A stretch of 22,265 nucleotides of DNA from Planctomycetaceae bacterium (GTDB lineage: Bacteria; Planctomycetota; Planctomycetia; Planctomycetales; Planctomycetaceae): the NCBI GenBank assembly GCA_003445035.1, contig DLVV01000045.1, positions 1,347 to 23,611 on the forward strand, in the 5' to 3' direction. This document shows, one piece after another, positions 7,768-15,348 of the stretch. Made by a program: the position numbers and the translations under genes. Position 1 is the first letter of the stretch; the number at the start of each line of letters is the position of its first letter. A model generated the notes under the pieces. That model did no database searches. It was not told where the DNA came from and was given only the letters and a program-made list of their open reading frames with translations.

Positions 7768-9282
7768 ATGGAATCGGCCAACGACATCACCTCCGTGGGC
7801 CACTCGAGCCGTCGACGATGGAAACGTCTCGGGTTCGTGCTGATGGTCCTGGCGGCACTGGAGGTCGTCGGCTGGGTTGGCGATCACCTGCTCGACTTCC
7901 GCCAGAAGCTGTTGTGGCAGCTGGCGCTGATGGAGATCGAAGCCATGCCGGCCGACACCGTCGCGTCGACGGCTCCCGGTTCGGCACTCTGGATCCGCGG
8001 CTCCGGGGACGGGCCCGATCCCGTCGAGCCCTACCGAGTCGGGCAGACGACCATCAAGGGGGCCGGCCCCTGGATCGAACACCGCCGGCTGACTCCCCAG
8101 ACCTGTCCGGGATCGCCGGGACAGAGGACCTTCGTGCTGGGCGGATCGGCGGCCTTCGGGTACCCGTACCGCTTCGATGAGAACCTGGCCGCCCGGGCCG
8201 ATCGTCCCGTCGCCAGGCCCGACCACCGCGTGCTGAACGCCGCGCGTGTCGGAGCCACCAGCAGTGACATCGTGCCCATCGCCCGCACGATCCTCGAACA
8301 TTACGACCCCGCGACCCTGGTCGTCTTCTCGGGGAACAACGAGTGGTTCCACTGGAGACCTTCTCGACCCGGCAGCCAGGACCACCAGAACTCCCAACCA
8401 CCCGCGGCAATCGACGCCACCAGCCGCTCGGTGCTGACCACCCTGTCTCACAGCCGTGCCCTGGCCGCGTTGACCGCGGTCGCGGTCCACCTGCTGCAGG
8501 ACCGTGACACGCAGGCGGCGCCGCGGCCGGTGACACACGACGACGGGTTCGTCGAACACCATGACCTGACCGGGGCCCGACACGCGATCGAGAACCCTCT
8601 CACCGCCGAACGGTACGACGTCTCGCGGTGGCCCGAAACCCGGCAGAAGTACCTCGAACGATTCCGTGAGAACCTGGTGACGATCATCACCGAGGCCCGC
8701 AGCAGGGACGTCCGTGTCATCCTGATGACGATGCCCTTCCAGTACCGGCTGGCACCCGCCTGGAAACAACGGCAACCTCCCGCCGGAGATCTCCGGCACC
8801 TGGAGACCATGACCCGGCTGGTCGCCGAGACCCTGGCGCTTCAGGACGAGGACCAGCCAACCAAAGCGCTCGAGCGTATCCGCGAGGCCATCCGGCTCGA
8901 CCCGATGCCACCGGTCCCCCACTATCTCGAGGCCGAACTGCTCGAATCGCTCCAGCGACCCGTCGAAGCCGAGGCCGCTTACGCCCAGTCACGCGAGGCC
9001 ATGATCGGCAACCTGGGCTCACGGCTCAGCATCAACCGGGTGGTCCGTGAAGTCGCTGCCGAGCAGGAGGCCGACCTCGTCGATCTCCGCAAGATCTTCG
9101 ATGACTACCAGCACCGTCGCCAACGCCACTTCAACACCGAGCTGATCCACGACGACTGCCATCCCACGCCGCTGGGACACGCCCTGATCGCTCAACACCT
9201 CGAACGACTCCTGGGCGGGGTCCGGCCGACCGAACCTAGCGAATCACCGGCAGCAGCTCGACGCCGTCCCGCTTCGCGTTGA
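7768..9282 (+). CDS. Membrane-anchored SGNH/GDSL hydrolase with TPR-like insert
   Basis: A 504-residue protein with one N-terminal hydrophobic segment (about 21-38, LGFVLMVLAALEVVGWVG) after basic residues, so it is likely anchored with the catalytic part outside. SGNH blocks are visible: VLGGSAAFGYPY (nucleophile Ser127), a glycine in NAARVGATSSD near 162, FSGNNEWF (Asn190/191) and DDCHPTPLGH (Asp462, His465). The family removes acyl groups from sugars, lipids or other esters. Between the Asn block and the Asp-His block there is an unusual helical stretch (about 345-410) with TPR-like periodicity (ALERIREAIRLDP...EAEAAYAQSREAM). The C-terminal 20 residues (Ala/Arg-rich) are encoded in 47 nt that overlap the converging sialidase-like gene. 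No strong ribosome-binding site precedes the ATG. Confidence 0.85.
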   Translation: MESANDITSVGHSSRRRWKRLGFVLMVLAALEVVGWVGDHLLDFRQKLLWQLALMEIEAMPADTVASTAPGSALWIRGSGDGPDPVEPYRVGQTTIKGAGPWIEHRRLTPQTCPGSPGQRTFVLGGSAAFGYPYRFDENLAARADRPVARPDHRVLNAARVGATSSDIVPIARTILEHYDPATLVVFSGNNEWFHWRPSRPGSQDHQNSQPPAAIDATSRSVLTTLSHSRALAALTAVAVHLLQDRDTQAAPRPVTHDDGFVEHHDLTGARHAIENPLTAERYDVSRWPETRQKYLERFRENLVTIITEARSRDVRVILMTMPFQYRLAPAWKQRQPPAGDLRHLETMTRLVAETLALQDEDQPTKALERIREAIRLDPMPPVPHYLEAELLESLQRPVEAEAAYAQSREAMIGNLGSRLSINRVVREVAAEQEADLVDLRKIFDDYQHRRQRHFNTELIHDDCHPTPLGHALIAQHLERLLGGVRPTEPSESPAAARRRPASR

Positions 9283-10465
9283 CGCGGAACCGCAGCAGGT
9301 AGAGGGCGTTGGGAGCCCGACCACTGCCGCAGTAGGGAAACAGGATCGAGTCATCCTTTTCAAGGATGTAGGAACCCGGGTACCCGTAACTGCCGGTGTC
9401 CAGGGGCAGGTTCTTCGTCCAGGTCTTCCCCCCGTCGCGGCTGATCCAGGCCCTCAGGTTTCGCCACGTGGCGAACGCCACCAGCGTGCCGTCCTTGAGC
9501 ACCGCCAGTTGGGGGGCCTTGAACTTGCCGCTGTCGACAATTCGTGTTCCCGAGTCCTTCCAGGTGCGGCCCTTGTCGGCCGAGTGGAACACGGCTCCGT
9601 CGGGCCGGGTGACCAGCACCAGCCGCCCATCCTTCAATTCGGCGATCGCCGGTTCATCGATCGCGTTCCCCTTGCGAACGATCCGCGAGATGACCGGCCA
9701 GGTCATGCCGTTGTCGGTCGAACGGCGAATGGCCCCGCTGAGGAACTTGCGACCACGAACCTGGTAGTAGGTGGCCCAGAGAATGCTGCCGTCGGAGAGC
9801 AGCACCGGGCGGCCGCCGTGGCCCCGTTCGTAGAAGTCCCCGGGACTCTTCAGACCCCGGGGCTTCGACCAGGTCTTGCCGTTGTCGTCGGAATGAATGA
9901 CGAACTGCTTGGTGTTCAGTCCGTCGATGTCCTTCTCGAATCCCTTGGGAGCATGGGTGTAGCCGTACCACGATGCCTGGACTCCGACCAGGCAAATGAT
10001 CCGGCCGCCAGGCAAGGTCATCACCGCGTGGGCGCCGTCGTCGAGACGGTGATCGAGAATCGTGAACGGCTTCGACCAGGTCCTGCCGCCGTCGGTCGAC
10101 CGGCAGGCCATCGTGCGACCTCCGGTGGGAGCCTTGAAGTCCAGGGGCCAGCCCTCGGCTCGCCAGTTCGCGGCCAGTTTCGGCTCGATCTGACGGGGCA
10201 TGGCGAACGACGAGTGCCAGTAACCCGACGAGTGGGTCATCAACAGGTCACCATTGGGCAGACGATCAATCCCTCCGGGCCACCCGATGAAATCACCGAT
10301 GCCCGGGTAATCGTCCGGCCGATTGTGCCGGGCCCCGGTCACCAGTAACCGGGCCTTGCCGATCGAGAGCGGCTTGGCGGCCACCGCAGACGCGGGACCA
10401 ACGGTCGCGGTCAGCACCAGCAGAGACAGGACGAGACCAACATCAGCGATCCGGGGCTTTTTCAT
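9236..10465 (-). CDS. Secreted sialidase-like protein with five Asp-box repeats
   Basis: A 409-residue protein with a signal peptide (about 1-30, VLSLLVLTATVGPASAVAA) and a six-bladed-propeller pattern of BNR/Asp boxes. Five Asp boxes (S-x-D-x-G-x-T-W) are readable: STDGGRTW (about 123-130), SDDNGKTW (192-199), STDNGMTW (249-256), SADKGRTW (295-302) and SRDGGKTW (342-349). Such proteins include exo-sialidases, but no clear FRIP/RIP arginine motif is seen at the N-terminus. It may therefore bind or cleave another sugar, or be a non-catalytic propeller. The ATG is preceded by a purine-rich GATGAGG. It lies 112 bp downstream of the symporter gene on the same strand and is probably part of that cluster, though the gap allows its own promoter. 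Confidence 0.87.
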   Translation of the reverse strand: MKKPRIADVGLVLSLLVLTATVGPASAVAAKPLSIGKARLLVTGARHNRPDDYPGIGDFIGWPGGIDRLPNGDLLMTHSSGYWHSSFAMPRQIEPKLAANWRAEGWPLDFKAPTGGRTMACRSTDGGRTWSKPFTILDHRLDDGAHAVMTLPGGRIICLVGVQASWYGYTHAPKGFEKDIDGLNTKQFVIHSDDNGKTWSKPRGLKSPGDFYERGHGGRPVLLSDGSILWATYYQVRGRKFLSGAIRRSTDNGMTWPVISRIVRKGNAIDEPAIAELKDGRLVLVTRPDGAVFHSADKGRTWKDSGTRIVDSGKFKAPQLAVLKDGTLVAFATWRNLRAWISRDGGKTWTKNLPLDTGSYGYPGSYILEKDDSILFPYCGSGRAPNALYLLRFRVNAKRDGVELLPVIR

Positions 10466-10577
10466 CGGTCGGGAACCTCATCGGCGGACGGATCTGTCAT
10501 GTCGTCGCCGAATCGTACCAAAGCCCCGTTGAGGATTCGACGCGAGGAAAGGGATTGGCTCGGCGGCTCGGTCGCGT

Positions 10578-12185
10578 TCACGAGAAGTACGCAAACACCC
10601 CGATTATCACGGCGACAATGACGAGCGAATGGACCACGTCACTGCGATTCCACGTCGCCCGGGATGCCTCGCGGTCGACGGCGGCCGTCGTGCCGTAGGT
10701 CAGGCCGTCGAGTTGCTCGTAGTCCGGCCGGGCTGTCAGCAGGCTGACGGTGACCAGGGTTACCACGCTGGCCAGGAACAGCAGGCTGCAGAAATGCAGG
10801 AAGTTGATCTCGGCAAATGCGAGTGGCCAACCGCTCAACGAATCGCTGTTCAGTTCGGCCAGCAACCTCGTCATTCCCACCAGGAAGCCCCCCACCAACA
10901 CCGTCATCGCTCCGGCCGAATTGACCCGCTTCCAGAAAAGGCCCAGGAAGAAGACGGCGGCGATCGGCGGAGCCAGGTAGGCCTGGACGCTGTTGAGATA
11001 ATGGAACAACTGGTCGGAGATGTTCCTCATCAACGGGATCCACAGGATCCCGGCGACCACCACCACCCCGGTGGCCACGCGGCCGACCTGCACCAGTTTC
11101 GCCTCGGAGGCCTGGGGCCGCAGCTTGCGGTAGACGTCGATCGTGAACAGCGTCGAGCACGAATTGAACACCGCCGCCAGCGAACTCATCAACGCCGCCA
11201 GTAACCCTCCGGCCACCAGGCCGCGAACGCCGGGAGGCAACAGCGTGCGAACCAGCATCGGGAACGCCTGGTCGGTTTCGGCCAGTTCGAGTCGACCGTC
11301 CCGAGCCAACGAGTAGGCGATCAGCCCCGGCACCAGGAAAATGAAGAACGGCAACAGCTTCAGGTACCCGGCAAAAATCGTCCCCCGCCTGGCCTGCGTC
11401 TCGTCGCGGGCCGCCAGCACTCTCTGCACGATGTTCTGGTCGGTGCACCAGTACCACAGCCCGATGATCGGTGCGGCGATCACCATCCCCGTCCACGGGT
11501 AGTCGGGGTGATCGTGTGGCAGGAACATCTGCAGGTGGTCCTCACCAACCGACTCGCACAACGCGGTCCATCCCCCCACTTCCCACAGCCCCATCAGCGT
11601 CACGGTAGCCGACCCGACGATCAGCACGATCGCCTGCAGGCTCTCGGTGTAGACCACCGCTCTCAGGCCGCCGATCACCGTGTAGACACCGGTCAGCACC
11701 ACGATCGCCACCGCCCCGACCCAGAAGTCGATCCCCATCAACGCCTCGAAGACCACACCTCCGGCGTAGACGGTGACCGAGACCTTCGTCAGCACGTAGC
11801 CGACCAGGGTGATCAGCGACAGGAACCAGCGAGCCCACGGGCTGTATCTCTGCTCGAGGAACTCGGGCATCGTGAACACGCGGGCCCGCATGTAGATCGG
11901 TACGAACACCCAGCCCAACAGCAGGATCAGCCACGAGTGCAACTCGAAGTGGCCAAAGACCACACCGCTCCTGGCCCCGGTTCCGGCCAGCCCCACGATG
12001 TGCTCGGAACCGACATTCGACGCAAAAATGGATGCCCCCACCACAAACCAGCCCAGGTGGCGACCGGCCAGGAAGTAGTCGGCCGAAGAGTTCTGGCGGC
12101 GCCGGGTGGACCAGACGACCAGCCCGACCAGCAGCATGAAGTAGGCGGCGATCACCACCCAGTCGAGTGTCGTGAATGCTGCCAT
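10578..12185 (-). CDS. SGLT-type sodium:solute symporter
   Basis: A polytopic inner-membrane protein of 535 residues with about 13-14 hydrophobic segments, the usual length for the SSS family. Motifs match the SGLT sugar branch: SIFASNVGSEHIVGLAG (about 52-68, sodium-site helix), YWCTDQNIVQRVLAARDE (about 245-262), GYLKLLPFFIFLVPGLIAYS and LMSSLAAVFNSCSTLFTIDVY (about 332-352). It probably imports a sugar or sugar acid with sodium. At the position of SGLT1 Gln457 (YIQS) it has YLNS (Asn398), so the substrate may not be glucose. The ATG at 12185 is chosen over the adjacent GTG at 12188. It begins 11 nt after the GHL10-like gene's stop, indicating one transcript and coupling with sugar release in the periplasm. 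Confidence 0.93.
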   Translation of the reverse strand: MAAFTTLDWVVIAAYFMLLVGLVVWSTRRRQNSSADYFLAGRHLGWFVVGASIFASNVGSEHIVGLAGTGARSGVVFGHFELHSWLILLLGWVFVPIYMRARVFTMPEFLEQRYSPWARWFLSLITLVGYVLTKVSVTVYAGGVVFEALMGIDFWVGAVAIVVLTGVYTVIGGLRAVVYTESLQAIVLIVGSATVTLMGLWEVGGWTALCESVGEDHLQMFLPHDHPDYPWTGMVIAAPIIGLWYWCTDQNIVQRVLAARDETQARRGTIFAGYLKLLPFFIFLVPGLIAYSLARDGRLELAETDQAFPMLVRTLLPPGVRGLVAGGLLAALMSSLAAVFNSCSTLFTIDVYRKLRPQASEAKLVQVGRVATGVVVVAGILWIPLMRNISDQLFHYLNSVQAYLAPPIAAVFFLGLFWKRVNSAGAMTVLVGGFLVGMTRLLAELNSDSLSGWPLAFAEINFLHFCSLLFLASVVTLVTVSLLTARPDYEQLDGLTYGTTAAVDREASRATWNRSDVVHSLVIVAVIIGVFAYFS

Positions 12186-12196
12186 CACCAGGTCGC

Positions 12197-13819
12197 CTAC
12201 GATTTCAGTTCGGGCAGGTCTCGCTGCAACAGGAACTCGATCTCCTCGATCCGCACCGTGCGATTGACGGGTGGATCGAACCCGACCTCCAGTCGGCAGC
12301 GACCTCGAACGACGGGGGGCTGGTCAAACAGGTAAACCGCGCCGCGTCGCGTCGTGGGTTCGATGCGACGCCCGTTGACGAGGAACTTCAACGAGGCTTT
12401 CACCTTCGGCGACAGCGTTGTCCGGACAATCAGGCGAGTCTGCCTGGGGTCGCTGGCCGTCGGCTTGGCCGGCACGTCGTCCCCGACGTGGAACTCAAAC
12501 CGCGACAGCTTGCCCTGCTGGTTCAACTCGGCCGGCAACTGCTTGTACCCCTTGCCGACCGGTGTCTTCTTGCTCATCTCGCGAGTGACGTAATAGTGCT
12601 GGTCGGTGCCGGCCAGCTTGGCCGCGTCGTGTATCTCGACCAGGGCCTGCCGCTTGTCACCGGAAAACGGAAACCGACCGTGGCAGTCGTAGTTGAACAG
12701 GTAGATTGCATCGACTCCGCGGTCCCAGAACGACGCCGCCCCGGCCCGTAATCTCTGCAGAGAGGCCTGGGTGATCCCCTGCTGTTTCGGCTTCACGTAA
12801 CCGCGGATGTAATACTCGAGTCCACCGGCCACCTTGCAGTCGGTGCCCTTGGCCAGGGCGACGAACTGCTCGACCGGTGCGGTCATGTCCAGGTACCCGC
12901 CAGCCATCGGCACGACCATGTCGACCAGCCCCCGTCGGATCCACGTCGGCACGTCCAGGCCCTGTGCCAGGCACTCCTTCACGCTGGTCGGCACGCGAAC
13001 AACCAGCCTCAACGTCTTCTTCCGCTTCCGACCGATGTCGCCGAGCATCTGGTGAATGCGGTGCACCAGGTCGGTCATCACCGCGCGGCCCTCCCGCTCG
13101 TGCCCCTTGCGAAAAAAGAGTCCGCTGCGGAGAAAATCGAGTTCGAAGCCGTCGACGTCGTACTTCGTGCACAGCTCGGTGATGATCGTCAACTTGCGGT
13201 CCCGCACCTCCTGGTGTGCGTAGTCCATCGCCCACGAATAGTCGTAGGGATGCGTGTACCAGTCGGGCACCTGCTTTCCGATCAGCAGGTGTCGACGCTG
13301 TTTCTCCCAGGTGCTCCGCAGCGACGGCCAGCGATCGACATAGTCCTTGTGGACATCGTTCATTCTCAGTGAAGGAATGAAGTACATCCCGTGTCGGTGA
13401 GCCCGCTGTTGCCAGGCGGTCATCGGATCGAGCTTGCGGGAGACCATCGAGAGGACGTTGCCGGCCACCCGCTTGAAGTACTTGTCCTCGAACTTGCCGT
13501 CGGGCACCTGCCGCCCGTCGTATGCCTCGGCCGCCTCAAGCGGGTACCAGAACTGGTCATCGCTGAACTGGGGGCAGGGCAGAAACGCATCAACGCCCGT
13601 GCCCGGCAGGTCGTCGATCACACGGCAGAGCTGGTCGACGGACATCGGAGCGTCGAACCGGTAGAAGACGGGCGTGCCGCAATCGCTATTGAGCCACAAC
13701 CGGGGTGGCCATTCGGGAACCGGACGGTCGGCGGCATCGAGTTCGCCGGCCACGGTCGAGCCAATCAGGGCCAGCAAAAGGAAACGACTGAAACGAATCG
13801 GCTGGAATGGACCAGGCAT
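12197..13819 (-). CDS. Secreted GHL10-like TIM-barrel glycosidase-type protein
   Basis: A 540-residue exported protein (signal peptide about 10-30, FSRFLLLALIGSTVAGELDA). The central part looks like a TIM barrel: RAHRHGMYFIPSLRMND near 140-155, YDVDGFELDFLRSG with acidic residues Asp224 and Asp228 at a strand end, LRLVVRVPTS, DMVVPMAGGYLDM and AIYLFNYDCHGR. A beta-rich C-terminal domain (about 425-540) follows. This arrangement resembles glycosyl-hydrolase-like family 10 (GHL10) proteins, but the catalytic pair and substrate cannot be set from the sequence. It is the first gene of the cluster with the symporter and sialidase-like protein and is divergent from glutamine synthetase. The stop lies 11 nt before the symporter start. 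Confidence 0.82.
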   Translation of the reverse strand: MPGPFQPIRFSRFLLLALIGSTVAGELDAADRPVPEWPPRLWLNSDCGTPVFYRFDAPMSVDQLCRVIDDLPGTGVDAFLPCPQFSDDQFWYPLEAAEAYDGRQVPDGKFEDKYFKRVAGNVLSMVSRKLDPMTAWQQRAHRHGMYFIPSLRMNDVHKDYVDRWPSLRSTWEKQRRHLLIGKQVPDWYTHPYDYSWAMDYAHQEVRDRKLTIITELCTKYDVDGFELDFLRSGLFFRKGHEREGRAVMTDLVHRIHQMLGDIGRKRKKTLRLVVRVPTSVKECLAQGLDVPTWIRRGLVDMVVPMAGGYLDMTAPVEQFVALAKGTDCKVAGGLEYYIRGYVKPKQQGITQASLQRLRAGAASFWDRGVDAIYLFNYDCHGRFPFSGDKRQALVEIHDAAKLAGTDQHYYVTREMSKKTPVGKGYKQLPAELNQQGKLSRFEFHVGDDVPAKPTASDPRQTRLIVRTTLSPKVKASLKFLVNGRRIEPTTRRGAVYLFDQPPVVRGRCRLEVGFDPPVNRTVRIEEIEFLLQRDLPELKS

Positions 13820-13994
13820 GGGCAGGAAACCAACTCTGGAAAAGGCAATGGGGACCGGGGCGAGTATATCGGCGGCCGAGTCGGCAGGTCACGTGTCAGA
13901 GCTCGGGCCAAGTGACAAAAATCGGGTCTCGGTTAGGTGGAAATCGCGTGGGACGGTGATTATTCTCCGATGGTCTTTTCGAGGAATCCACGGC

Positions 13995-14162
13995 GGATCG
14001 GCCTGAATCACTCGGGTTGGAACGCCGTTTGCGATTCCAAAGAGGAGGTGAGAAACCTCGTGGATCGGCCGCCGGTTTCTCCTCGATCTGCCCGAAGGAT
14101 CGGCAGATGGGGACTGGGCCTGCCCAGTCCTGAAGCAACTCGCTTCGCCGCCACGGATCGGC
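13995..14162 (+). repeat. Four copies of the octamer GGATCGGC upstream of glutamine synthetase
   Basis: GGATCGGC occurs at 13995-14002, 14062-14069, 14097-14104 and 14155-14162, spaced irregularly. The second lies in the loop of the first leader hairpin, the third overlaps the loop and 3' arm of the second hairpin, and the fourth overlaps the 5' arm of the fifth. The octamer also occurs elsewhere in the window (near 8143), so part of this is compositional, but the clustering stands out. Confidence 0.55.
14018..14033 (+). promoter_or_regulatory. Candidate sigma-54 (RpoN) -24/-12 promoter of glutamine synthetase
   Basis: TGGAACG-CCGT-TTGCG fits the sigma-54 consensus TGGCACG-N4-TTGCW at the invariant GG and GC with exact spacing; only the fourth and last bases differ. 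The predicted transcript start is about 14043-14045, exactly where the first leader hairpin begins. Control of glutamine synthetase by sigma-54 in response to nitrogen is known in other bacteria; here it is inferred from the site alone. The dyad about 100 bp upstream could be an activator site. Confidence 0.5.
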
Positions 14163-14234
14163 ACCGGGATGTGCCGCGCCGGAATGCGGCTGGAAGATCG
14201 ACCACTGTGATTCGGACACCGGAACCGCTTCCGG
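14042..14234 (+). ncRNA. Structured 5' leader of glutamine synthetase mRNA (candidate cis-regulatory RNA)
   Basis: Six hairpins follow one another. H1: 14042-14047 plus 14053-14057 pair with 14074-14084, an 11-bp stem with a 5-nt bulge and 16-nt loop. H2: 14086-14092 with 14102-14108. H3: 14111-14118 with 14123-14130, 8 bp with a CCTG loop. H4: 14132-14136 with 14142-14146. H5: 14160-14164 with 14171-14175. H6: 14219-14224 with 14229-14234. All arms are perfectly complementary. No T-tract follows, so control by attenuation is not obvious; translation control, ligand or protein binding, or mRNA stability are possible. The Shine-Dalgarno region (AAGGAAAGAGG, 14265-14275) lies downstream and unpaired in this model. 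It matches no RNA family I can name. Confidence 0.4.
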
Positions 14235-14280
14235 ATCCGCAGCGAGATCCACACGAGATTCGGTAAGGAAAGAGGACCTC

Positions 14281-15270
14281 ATGAGCTACAAGTTGGAGTA
14301 CATCTGGCTGGACGGTTACACACCCGAGCCGTCGCTCCGCAGCAAGACGAGAATCGTCGACAGCGAACCCGGTTCTCCGTCGGACTGCCCCGAGTGGGCT
14401 TTCGACGGCAGCTCGACCGAGCAGGCCGAAGGCCATTCGTCGGACTGCCTGCTGAAACCGGTTCGGATGGTCCCCGACCCCGACCGCCGGGACGCCTCGC
14501 TGGTGCTGTGCGAAGTGCTGAACCCGGACGGATCGCCACACGCCTCGAACATCCGCGGGACGTTCGAAGACGACGAGGACTTCTGGTTCGGATTCGAACA
14601 GGAGTACACCATCATGGATGGTGAGCGTCCGCTCGGTTTCCCGGCGGACGGCTACCCGGGTCCCCAGGGTCCCTACTACTGCTCGGTCGGCACCGGCAAC
14701 GCCGCCGGTCGCGACGTCGTCGAGAGTCACCTCGACAGTTGCCTCGACTCCGGACTGGGCATCTCGGGAATCAACGCCGAGGTGATGAAGGGCCAGTGGG
14801 AGTACCAGTTGCTGGGCAAGGGGGCCAAGCAGGCCGCCGATGACCTGTGGATCTCCCGTTACCTGCTGCACCGCAACGCCGAGTCCTACGGCGTGTGGAT
14901 TTCGCTGCACCCCAAGCCGATCAAGGGCGACTGGAACGGCAGCGGCTGTCACACCAACTTCTCCAACACCGCCATTCGCGAAGAGGGCGGCGAGGAACTG
15001 ATCACCGGGATCTGCGAGAAGTTCAAGGCCGAGCACGACTCTCACATCGGCGAGTACGGTTCGGACAACGACCAGCGACTGACCGGCCTGCACGAGACTC
15101 AGTCGATCGACACCTTCAGCTACGGTGTCAGCGATCGCGGCGCCTCGATCCGGATCCCCGTGGGAACCGTCAACGACGGCTACAAGGGGTACCTGGAAGA
15201 CCGCCGTCCGGCGTCGAACATGGACCCCTACCGCGTCGTCAAGCGAATCGTCTCGACGGTCAACGGCTAG
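14281..15270 (+). CDS. glnII: Type II (eukaryote-like) glutamine synthetase
   Basis: Catalyses ATP-dependent condensation of glutamate and ammonia to glutamine in the cytoplasm. The 329-residue length fits GSII, much shorter than the roughly 470 of bacterial GSI. Motifs in order: the beta-grasp N-terminal domain (LEYIWLDGYTPEPSLRSKTR), PEWAFDGSSTEQAEG (about 38-52), FWFGFEQEYTIMDG (about 101-114, metal-binding glutamates), GISGINAEVMKGQWEYQ (about 160-176), NGSGCHTNFSNTAI (catalytic loop His), GVSDRGASIRIP and GYLEDRRPASNMDPY (about 306-320, active-site Arg and C-terminal Glu flap). All expected catalytic residues are seen. A strong ribosome-binding site (AAGGAAAGAGG) precedes the ATG. The gene stands alone between a long structured leader and an intrinsic terminator, so it is probably monocistronic and controlled at the leader and promoter. 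No GlnB or adenylyltransferase gene is nearby. Confidence 0.96.
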   Translation: MSYKLEYIWLDGYTPEPSLRSKTRIVDSEPGSPSDCPEWAFDGSSTEQAEGHSSDCLLKPVRMVPDPDRRDASLVLCEVLNPDGSPHASNIRGTFEDDEDFWFGFEQEYTIMDGERPLGFPADGYPGPQGPYYCSVGTGNAAGRDVVESHLDSCLDSGLGISGINAEVMKGQWEYQLLGKGAKQAADDLWISRYLLHRNAESYGVWISLHPKPIKGDWNGSGCHTNFSNTAIREEGGEELITGICEKFKAEHDSHIGEYGSDNDQRLTGLHETQSIDTFSYGVSDRGASIRIPVGTVNDGYKGYLEDRRPASNMDPYRVVKRIVSTVNG

Positions 15271-15296
15271 GCGTCTGAGGAAGCCACAGGGAACAG

Positions 15297-15333
15297 CGGC
15301 CGACACCTCGATCGCCGGGGTGTCGGCCGTTTT
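15297..15333 (+). terminator. Intrinsic terminator after glutamine synthetase
   Basis: CGGCCGACACC (15297-15307), an 11-nt loop and GGTGTCGGCCG (15319-15329) form an 11-bp GC-rich stem followed directly by TTTT. It lies 27 bp after the stop codon. The minus side lacks a T-tract, so it mainly ends the glutamine synthetase transcript and shields the converging sulfatase gene. Confidence 0.85.
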
Positions 15334-15348
15334 CCTGCGCCGACCGGC

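Larger units (their letters stand above)
13820..14280. other. 461-bp non-coding region between divergent genes
   Basis: No credible gene is present on either strand; the open frames here lack ribosome-binding sites and conserved character. The left part (13820-14010) should hold the promoter for the minus-strand GHL10 cluster and contains an imperfect dyad TGTCA-N14-TGACA (13894-13917). The right part holds the promoter and leader of glutamine synthetase, listed separately. Confidence 0.75.

Noticed and set aside
7606..8922. Long upstream extension of the double-zincin reading frame, giving a 964-residue protein
   Set aside because: It is antisense to the SGNH gene, whose motifs are clear, and a signal peptide starts at 7605.
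14086..14108. CCCGAAGGA in the leader resembling part of the cyanobacterial glnA (glutamine) riboswitch
   Set aside because: The other conserved junction segments of that riboswitch are not found, so a single short match is not evidence.
14008..15306. 432-residue minus-strand open frame opposite glutamine synthetase
   Set aside because: Antisense to an unmistakable GSII gene.
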